In this document: positions 1-3,627 of the stretch, piece after piece
Position numbering within the stretch: position 1 is the stretch's first letter
How the letters are laid out: every line of letters starts with the position of its first letter
NCBI GenBank assembly: GCA_020216625.1
Contig: JAIUYB010000124.1
Coordinates: forward strand, 1 to 6,768
From: Desulfarculus sp.
GTDB taxonomy: Bacteria > Desulfobacterota > Desulfarculia > Desulfarculales > Desulfarculaceae
Direction of reading: 5' to 3'
Length of the DNA: 6,768 nt
Notes under the pieces: generated by a model
The model's input: only the letters and a program-made list of their open reading frames with translations
Told to the model about the DNA's origin: nothing
The model's database searches: none
Made by a program: the position numbers and the translations under genes

Positions 1-129
1 CTGGGAGGCTTCCAGGCTGTTGAGGTTTTCCGGCACCCCCGCCGAGGTCTCTCCCAGCCGTTCCTGCAGCTGCCTGATATAGCCGATCTGCCGGCTGGAC
101 GCCGGCCTGTTCTGTGCTTCACTGGTCAT
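1..129 (-). CDS. N-terminal part of a small protein with a QIGYIRQL helix motif, probably element-encoded
   Basis: The gene is cut by the left edge; 43 codons are visible from an ATG at 127-129. The start is well supported: on the minus strand a near-perfect Shine-Dalgarno, GGAGGTGAT (core 138-142), sits 8 bases before the ATG. The visible peptide begins MTSEAQNRPASSRQIGYIRQ, continues LQERLGE, and a little later has a leucine followed by EAS. I do not recognise a named gene. A short helical unit of the form xQIxYIxxLxxxLG, followed by an LxxxEAS helix, recurs in small proteins of phages, plasmids and integrative elements. That similarity is recalled from memory and not searched. The position on the element side of the tRNA-Arg fragment fits such an origin. 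The gene lies downstream of the IHF-like gene on the same strand, separated by a 16-bp hairpin. The C-terminal part and the function are not visible. Confidence 0.72.
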   Translation of the reverse strand, partial: MTSEAQNRPASSRQIGYIRQLQERLGETSAGVPENLNSLEASQ

Positions 130-132
130 GCA

Positions 133-142
133 AATCACCTCC
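133..142 (-). promoter_or_regulatory. Strong ribosome binding site of the left-edge gene
   Basis: The minus strand reads GGAGGTGATT, nearly a full complement of the 16S rRNA 3' tail, with the GGAGG core 8 bases upstream of the ATG at 127-129. It is the best Shine-Dalgarno in the window. It is the main reason for accepting a gene of which only 43 codons are visible. Confidence 0.8.
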
Positions 143-159
143 ATGGCGGCCCTCTATGC

Positions 160-197
160 GAGAAGGCCTTTTCCTGCCCTGAGGAAAAGGCCTTCTC
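160..197. repeat. Perfect 16-bp inverted repeat (hairpin) between two minus-strand genes
   Basis: Left arm 160-175 is GAGAAGGCCTTTTCCT and right arm 182-197 is its exact reverse complement; the loop is 6 bases (176-181). It begins 45 bp past the stop codon of the IHF-like gene and ends about 30 bp before the start of the left-edge gene. The position suggests a transcription terminator or attenuator for the IHF-like gene. Neither strand has the T-rich tract after the stem that an intrinsic terminator needs, so an RNA-stabilising or processing hairpin, or a protein-binding palindrome, is equally possible. The structure is directly visible; its role is inferred. Confidence 0.8.
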
Positions 198-241
198 TTG
201 GAGATGGAGGCGAAAAAGAGGCTGATGAAGCTGAATTCAGT

Positions 242-532
242 CTACGGTTCTTGGTTGCCGTTGTCTACCCGATCCTTGAGATCGTTACCCACCTTGAAGA
301 AGGGCAGCTTCTTGGGCTCCACCTCGATTATCTCGCCAGTCTTGGGGTTACGGCCTTGGTAGGCGCCGTAGTCCTTGACCTTGAAGGAACCGAACCCGCG
401 TATCTCCACCCGCTCACCCCGCGCCAGGGTGTCGCTCATCAAACCGAAGACAGTGTTGATCACCTCCTCAGCCTTCTTCTGGGTCAGGTCCAGCTCGGTG
501 GCGAGCCGCAGGATCAGGTCAGACTTGTTCAT
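242..532 (-). CDS. IHF-beta/HU-family DNA-bending protein
   Basis: A complete 96-residue protein of the bacterial HU/IHF family, small dimeric proteins that bend DNA in the minor groove and assist recombination, replication and transcription. Visible hallmarks are the N-terminal MNKSDLI helix, ERVEIRGFGSF (residues 40-50) and the beta-arm tip GRNPKTGE (60-67), whose proline (P63) intercalates in the family. ERVEIRGFGSF and the MxKSxLIxRLAT start resemble E. coli IHF-beta more than HU, so the best call is IHF-beta-like. It could equally be annotated as an HU-family protein. An in-frame ATG lies 8 codons upstream (556). I chose the start at 530-532 because GGGAG (538-542) sits 5 bases before it and the family begins MxKSxL. 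The gene is monocistronic or leads into the left-edge gene. It lies about 220 bp from the tRNA fragment, on the presumed element side. IHF is the classic cofactor of tyrosine integrases, so an element-borne copy is plausible, but a chromosomal copy cannot be excluded. Confidence 0.93.
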   Translation of the reverse strand: MNKSDLILRLATELDLTQKKAEEVINTVFGLMSDTLARGERVEIRGFGSFKVKDYGAYQGRNPKTGEIIEVEPKKLPFFKVGNDLKDRVDNGNQEP

Positions 533-567
533 AAGGTCTCCCGAGAATGTGATCATTTTCGGGGGGT

Positions 568-596
568 AGTATAACCAATCCGGGGTTACGGATCAT
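568..596 (-). promoter_or_regulatory. Candidate promoter of the IHF-like gene with an internal inverted repeat
   Basis: On the minus strand TATACT (568-573) is a good -10 hexamer. It would start transcription near 561, giving a leader of about 29 bases before the ATG. The -35 is weak: ATGATC at 591-596 lies 17 bases away and does not resemble TTGACA. A 5-bp inverted repeat, ATCCG (578-582) and CGGAT (589-593), sits in the spacer. GATCAT occurs at both 551-556 and 591-596, 40 bp apart, flanking the -10. A weak -35 with symmetrical sequence around the -10 suggests a regulated promoter, which is inference only. Confidence 0.4.
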
Positions 597-754
597 ACAT
601 TTCAGGGCCGCACCGTGGGTGTGGATTTGGGTGAGACTCTTCAGAAAATTATGGCCAAAACCTGATAAAGCTTGCCACAGGACACAAAGCTAACATTATG
701 TTATCAAAGCAACTTCCAAAGCCTTGAGGAGGTTAGGAAGTCAAGGGGGCCGTT
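575..754. other. Gene-free, AT-richer region beside the attachment site with AAAGC repeats
   Basis: No supportable gene lies between the IHF-like start (532) and the stop codon of the 110-residue gene (958), about 425 bp. Apart from the promoter and the tRNA fragment, bases 601-720 are about 44% G+C by hand count, clearly below the rest of the window. AAAGC occurs four times on the plus strand (667-671, 686-690, 706-710, 718-722), and TAACAT-T-ATGTTA (691-703) is a perfect small palindrome. Between the tRNA fragment and the 110-residue gene (800-957) I see only GC-rich sequence without a convincing gene, promoter or terminator. Confidence 0.6.
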
Positions 755-799
755 CTTCTAAGCCGTGGGTCGGGGGTTCGAGTCCCTCCAGGCGTGCCA
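755..799 (+). tRNA. 3' fragment of tRNA-Arg(UCU), putative attachment site (attR-like)
   Basis: The fragment reads as the second half of a tRNA. Anticodon loop CTTCTAA (755-761) has anticodon TCT at 757-759. The 3' anticodon stem is GCCGT (762-766) and the variable loop GGGTC (767-771). The T stem is GGGGG/CCCTC (772-776 and 784-788) around loop TTCGAGT (777-783). The 3' acceptor strand is CAGGCGT (789-795), the discriminator G, and encoded CCA (797-799). The bases where the 5' anticodon stem should be (750-754, CCGTT) do not pair with GCCGT. No ACGCCTG-like 5' acceptor strand exists upstream within tRNA distance. It is therefore not a functional tRNA gene. The break at the anticodon loop is typical of tyrosine-recombinase crossover sites in tRNA genes. 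Confidence 0.8.
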
Positions 800-957
800 A
801 TCGATTCAGGGTCTTATCGCATTCGCGCCGCTGCCCCTCGAAACTTGGGGGTAACAGGGGCAACTCACCAGGCCAGGAGCGCGCGCAGATGGTGCTGCCT
901 GGGCGTCCGCGTGGCCAAGGCGCCGCTGGACCGCCAGGAGGTCGCGCCTGGGGCGGC

Positions 958-1290
958 TCAGGTGCTCAGACCCAGGTCCGTCACCAGGCGGTCCATGAAG
1001 CCGAGCAGGAACTGGCGCTGGGCGGGCGTGGCGTAGCCGGTGCAGGCGCAGCGCAGGCTGTTCTGGGCTCGCACCAATAGCTCCAGCCGCAAGGAGCCCT
1101 CCTCCAGCACCAGAGCCACCCGGTGGGGGCCGCAGGCGGCGTGCTCGGCCTGTTCGGGGGTGAGCAGGTCGGCCGGCAGGTGCAGCCAGTAGACGCCCTC
1201 CATCCGGGAGGGCTCGCAGACCTCGCCCAGGTGTTGGGCCAGGCGCTCCAAGTCCTTGGCCATCAACTCATCGAAAACCAGGGACCGCAT
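958..1290 (-). CDS. Conserved-looking hypothetical protein, 110 residues
   Basis: I do not recognise a family. The protein has no signal peptide or membrane segment and is acidic at its N-terminus (MRSLVFDELMAKDLERLAQH). In the middle is a stretch of alternating hydrophobic residues (VALVLEEGSLRLELLVRA), probably beta strands, followed by a C-terminal helix (PAQRQFLLGFMDRLVTDL). Three cysteines are present, two of them as CAC at about residues 80-82. The start is supported by GGGAG (1297-1301) 6 bases before the ATG at 1288-1290. That Shine-Dalgarno overlaps the final codon of the upstream membrane-protein gene, whose stop lies only 3 bases away, so translation is probably coupled. It is the last gene of the pyrE cluster, followed by no clear terminator. 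Reality as a gene rests on spacing, Shine-Dalgarno and protein-like composition; function is unknown. Confidence 0.8.
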   Translation of the reverse strand: MRSLVFDELMAKDLERLAQHLGEVCEPSRMEGVYWLHLPADLLTPEQAEHAACGPHRVALVLEEGSLRLELLVRAQNSLRCACTGYATPAQRQFLLGFMDRLVTDLGLST

Positions 1291-1293
1291 GAC

Positions 1294-1638
1294 TTACTCC
1301 CGCCCCTCCCGGGCGTCGGCGGCCCGGCCGCCCCGCCAGGCGTCGACCACGGCGTAGACCCACAACAGGAACAGGCAGGCCCCCAACCCCACCAGCCAGA
1401 GGAAGCCCTGGGCCCTGAGTTGGCGGCTCAGGGCCGCGAAGTCCCCGGCCTGGGCCCCGGCCTCCTGGATGGCCACCACCGCGGCGCTGAACTGGTGCAG
1501 GGCGAATCCCAAGAGGATCAGGAACAATAGGCTCATGGCCGCCACCATCAGGGAGCCCTTGAAGAGCTGACGGTTGACGATCTGGCCCATGCCGGGCACC
1601 AGCAATGACAACAACGGCGAGAGCACGGCCTTGCGCAT
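1294..1638 (-). CDS. Small two-helix membrane protein with PGMGQ motif (TM2/DUF5683-like)
   Basis: The predicted protein has 114 residues. Near the N-terminus is SPLLSLLVPGMGQIVNRQ, followed by LFKG; the PGMGQ motif is at residues 15-19. Two hydrophobic helices follow, at about 29-47 and 79-98, joined by a short alanine- and glutamine-rich loop. The second helix ends VYAVVDAW and the tail is charged. PGxGQ followed by a KG, with a late DA after a helix, is the pattern I associate with the loosely defined TM2/DUF5683-type inner-membrane proteins, whose function is generally unknown. The family name is from memory. The frame is open further upstream into pyrE, but I chose the ATG at 1636-1638 because it follows the pyrE stop by 11 bases and has AGGA at the pyrE stop as a weak Shine-Dalgarno. 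The upstream extension is an arginine/proline-rich shadow. Probably co-transcribed with pyrE. Confidence 0.82.
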   Translation of the reverse strand: MRKAVLSPLLSLLVPGMGQIVNRQLFKGSLMVAAMSLLFLILLGFALHQFSAAVVAIQEAGAQAGDFAALSRQLRAQGFLWLVGLGACLFLLWVYAVVDAWRGGRAADAREGRE

Positions 1639-1649
1639 TGTCTCTGGTC

Positions 1650-2405
1650 CTAGCGGCCGTAGACGGCCAGGTAGTCGCGCACGCTGGCCAGGATCGCGTC
1701 GTCCAGGGGCCGGCGCTGGCCTTCCACCAGCACCGGCAGGCCGGTCTGGTGCAGGTATGCCACGCAATCCCGGATGCCGATCAGGGGCCAGACCCCCAGG
1801 CCGGTCTTTTGCGTGAAGGCGGCCAGGGCGTCGGCCCCCCGCGCGCCTTCCACCACCTGGCCATCAGCGTCGTAGACGGCCTGGGTCTGCTCGCGGTCCA
1901 CCGCCAGCACCACCCCGGAGAGAGAGTATTTCACCCCCCGGGCGGACTGGTCGGCGGCCAGCTTGTCCAGAAGCTCCACCTTGGTGGCCATGGAGGTGCC
2001 CACGTCGTCGATGATCAGCACCCGCGCGCCGTCCACCAGGGCCCCGGTCACGAAGTTGGCCCCCTGGCCGCTGGCCTCGCCGTGGGTCTTGGGCTTCTGG
2101 CGGTCGTAGTCGAAGCCGATCTCGATGCCGTGGTCGCTCCACAGGGCGATGGCCATGGCCTGGGCCAGGGCGCTGCCCTTGTAGGATGGCCCCAGGATCA
2201 CGTCCACCTGGCCTTTGAGCCCGGCGTCCACGAACCAGGCGGCGAAGCAGCGTCCCAACTCCAGGGAGAGCCGGCCGGTGCGGAACACGCCCAGGTTGAA
2301 GAAATAGGGGGTGGGGCGGCCGTCCTTGAGCTTGAGGCCCTGACGGAAAAAGAGCGCGCCGCTTTCCGACAACAACCGGGCCAGGTTTTCCTGGTAGGGT
2401 TTCAT
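1650..2405 (-). CDS. pyrE: Orotate phosphoribosyltransferase
   Basis: PyrE converts orotate and PRPP to orotidine 5'-phosphate and pyrophosphate, the penultimate step of cytosolic UMP synthesis. The 251-residue protein aligns by eye with E. coli PyrE throughout. It has an MKPYQ start and PYFFNLGVFRTGR (33-45). LGPSYKG (71-77) stands for FGPAYKG. The catalytic-loop region is YDRQKPKTHGE (100-110), with R102, K106 and H108 at the positions of E. coli R99, K103 and H105. The PRPP-binding strand and acidic pair are VLIIDDV (129-135), followed by GVVLAVDR (164-171). Two things are unusual. The loop after the acidic pair is GTSMATK instead of the common TAGTA, and the protein is about 38 residues longer than E. 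coli PyrE, mostly from an insert around 172-200. The start is set by GGAGG (2412-2416), 6 bases before the ATG. First gene of a three-gene cluster. Confidence 0.93.
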   Translation of the reverse strand: MKPYQENLARLLSESGALFFRQGLKLKDGRPTPYFFNLGVFRTGRLSLELGRCFAAWFVDAGLKGQVDVILGPSYKGSALAQAMAIALWSDHGIEIGFDYDRQKPKTHGEASGQGANFVTGALVDGARVLIIDDVGTSMATKVELLDKLAADQSARGVKYSLSGVVLAVDREQTQAVYDADGQVVEGARGADALAAFTQKTGLGVWPLIGIRDCVAYLHQTGLPVLVEGQRRPLDDAILASVRDYLAVYGR

Positions 2406-2434
2406 GCCTCGCCTCCGGGTGAATCCTGGGGGAT

Positions 2435-2463
2435 GCTATACCAAACCCCGGGCGTGGGCACAA
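2435..2463 (-). promoter_or_regulatory. Candidate promoter of the pyrE cluster
   Basis: On the minus strand TTGTGC (2458-2463) and TATAGC (2435-2440) are separated by exactly 17 bases, with a TG shortly before the -10. Transcription would begin near 2428, leaving a leader of about 23 bases before the pyrE ATG. The hexamers match the sigma70 consensus only partly. The 88-bp gap to the DUF2156 gene is otherwise GC-rich, with no clear terminator, so readthrough from that gene is also possible. Confidence 0.4.
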
Positions 2464-2493
2464 GCCGGGCGCCGGGGCGGTCGGGGCCGGGAA

Positions 2494-3396
2494 TCAGGCC
2501 GGGGTCAGCTCGTACTTGTCCACCAGATGATGGGGGTTGTAGGACTCCTTGGCCTGACGCAAGCCCTCCAAACCCAGGTCCTGCTCGCGGTTGATCCAGG
2601 CGTAGTCCGCCCAGGCGTGTTCCGCGAATTGCTGGTTGATGGCCGCGTAGAGTCCCGGAATCTCGGGGTTGGCCTTCTCGATGTGGATCACCACCGTGTC
2701 CGGGTTCAGGGGTTCGCCCAGGCTGAAGGCCTCCACCTGGCCCGCGATCAGGATGGCCCCGCCCTGGTAGTCCAACTGGCCGAAGTGGCACAGGGCCTCG
2801 TGGATGGCCCGGTCCTCGGCCCCGAGGCCGGGGTCCTCGGCGCAATCGCGCAGGGTGCACCAGGCCTCCTGCATCTCCAGCACCGCCCGCACCAGGGATT
2901 CATCCAGGGGGCGGTATTCGTGGGGCTGGGATTTCAGGAATTTGTTGAGGTGGTTCTTCTTGCGGTGGAAACGGTTGCCCTTGAGCTGGATCAGGTCCTG
3001 GGTGGCGTAGACGTAGTCGCTCTGGTCGCGGTCGGCGCGGGCGGCAAAGCGGGTTTGGTCCATCCGTGCCCAGGCCTCGGCCCCCACTCGACACAGCCGG
3101 GGGGGCACCCCGGCCGTGGCCAGGTCGTCCAGGATGGCCAGGGCGGGCGCGGTCAAATCGCCCGCGCCCAGGGGGGGCAGGCCGAAGGGCTCCTGGCCGT
3201 GGGGGGCCATGACCAGCAGCAGGCGGCCCTCCTGCTCCCGCCAGAGGGGGCGGTAGTGGTGACGCCAGATGAAGAGATTGGTGAAGGTCAGCTCGCTGGT
3301 GGCCGGCGGGGCGGCGGCCAGGGCGGCGTCGATGGCGGGCTTGGCGCCCAACTCCAGTGGCCGATAGCCACGGTTTAGTAATTGCTCAGGATTCAT
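2494..3396 (-). CDS. DUF2156 (LPG-synthase C-terminal / GNAT-like) protein
   Basis: A 300-residue soluble protein that I assign to the DUF2156/PF09924 family. In larger proteins this domain forms the cytosolic catalytic part of phosphatidylglycerol lysyltransferases (MprF-type); stand-alone copies like this are mostly uncharacterised. Signs of the family are ELTFTNLFIWRHHY near residues 35-48 and the basic stretch KGNRFHRKKNHLNKF (139-153). Later there are an EAFSLGEPL strand region (222-230), HIEKANPEIPGLY (238-250), WINREQDLGLEGL (267-279) and a terminal SYNPHHLVDKYEL. There are no membrane helices, so it is not a full MprF. I chose the ATG at 3394-3396 because MNPEQLLNRGYRPLEL looks like the natural family start. 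Its Shine-Dalgarno is poor (GGAG 14 bases away), and an in-frame ATG at 3463-3465 would add 23 residues. The gene diverges from ileS and precedes pyrE on the same strand. The substrate cannot be told from sequence. Confidence 0.87.
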   Translation of the reverse strand: MNPEQLLNRGYRPLELGAKPAIDAALAAAPPATSELTFTNLFIWRHHYRPLWREQEGRLLLVMAPHGQEPFGLPPLGAGDLTAPALAILDDLATAGVPPRLCRVGAEAWARMDQTRFAARADRDQSDYVYATQDLIQLKGNRFHRKKNHLNKFLKSQPHEYRPLDESLVRAVLEMQEAWCTLRDCAEDPGLGAEDRAIHEALCHFGQLDYQGGAILIAGQVEAFSLGEPLNPDTVVIHIEKANPEIPGLYAAINQQFAEHAWADYAWINREQDLGLEGLRQAKESYNPHHLVDKYELTPA

Positions 3397-3432
3397 GATC
3401 GCGGGTAGAGCTCCATTTAAGGAAACTGCGCT

Positions 3433-3446
3433 GGTGGCTGACCACC
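3433..3446. repeat. Small inverted repeat in the DUF2156/ileS divergent region
   Basis: GGTGG (3433-3437), a 4-base spacer, and CCACC (3442-3446) form a short perfect inverted repeat. It lies 37 bp upstream of the chosen DUF2156 start, just upstream of a TTAAAT that could serve as a weak -10 on the minus strand. It could be an operator, but five-base arms occur readily by chance in GC-rich DNA. Confidence 0.25.
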
Positions 3447-3540
3447 CAAGTGATTTCCCAACCATATGTTAACACCCCGCGCAACCCCTCCCCCGTGATG
3501 GCCGGTCGGAGGCGGGGGCGGGGGCAAGGCCAGGCTTGGC

Positions 3541-3568
3541 TTGACTTGCGCACCCCGTGTGGTAGAAA
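3541..3568 (+). promoter_or_regulatory. Sigma70-type promoter of ileS-lspA
   Basis: TTGACT (3541-3546; five of six matches to TTGACA) and TAGAAA (3563-3568; four of six to TATAAT) are 16 bases apart. Transcription would start around 3575, giving a leader of about 53 bases before the ileS ATG. The leader has a run of six T but no visible T-box or other riboswitch. This is the best-looking promoter in the window and is correctly placed for a housekeeping gene. Confidence 0.62.
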
Positions 3569-3627
3569 CCTGTTTTTTGTACGAGTTTCATCACGCTCCG
3601 CCCACTTGCTTCCGGCGAGGACAGCCC

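Larger units (their letters stand above)
1..754. mobile_element. Distal end of a putative tRNA-Arg-targeted integrated element
   Basis: Three visible facts support this. A 3' tRNA-Arg(UCU) fragment at 755-799 has no 5' half. Next to it on the left is an AT-richer non-coding stretch with short direct repeats. The neighbouring left-hand genes (IHF-like protein and a small QIGYIRQL protein) are of kinds common on mobile elements. When an element inserts at a tRNA 3' end, the intact tRNA is rebuilt at one end and the displaced 3' piece marks the other. With the fragment reading on the plus strand, the element must lie to its left. No integrase, excisionase or structural gene is visible in the window. 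The left boundary is unknown and the element may be a decayed remnant. Confidence 0.5.

Noticed and set aside
724..799. A complete tRNA gene ending in CCA at 799
   Set aside because: Only the 3' half is tRNA-like. Bases 750-754 do not pair with 762-766, and no 5' strand complementary to the acceptor (CAGGCGT) is found within tRNA distance.
832..862. TGCCCCT/AGGGGCA inverted repeat as a terminator for the pyrE cluster
   Set aside because: The stem is only 7 bp with a 17-base loop and no T-run follows on the minus strand. Too weak to call.
724..1080. Plus-strand open frame of 118 codons running through the tRNA fragment
   Set aside because: Its peptide contains the typical GGSSPSRRA read-through of a tRNA T arm and otherwise has glycine/arginine-rich shadow composition, antisense to the 110-residue gene. 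No convincing Shine-Dalgarno.
1605..2594. Plus-strand 329-codon open frame opposite pyrE
   Set aside because: It is a shadow of pyrE, rich in Gly/His/Val/Gln, with no domain signature or Shine-Dalgarno.
3536..3548. Sigma54-type promoter (TGGC...TTGC) upstream of ileS
   Set aside because: The TGGC and TTGC elements are separated by 5 bases rather than the required 7. The sigma70 reading TTGACT-16-TAGAAA fits better.
3569..3627. T-box or other riboswitch in the ileS leader
   Set aside because: The predicted leader is only about 53 bases, with no T-box sequence, specifier stem or terminator hairpin.
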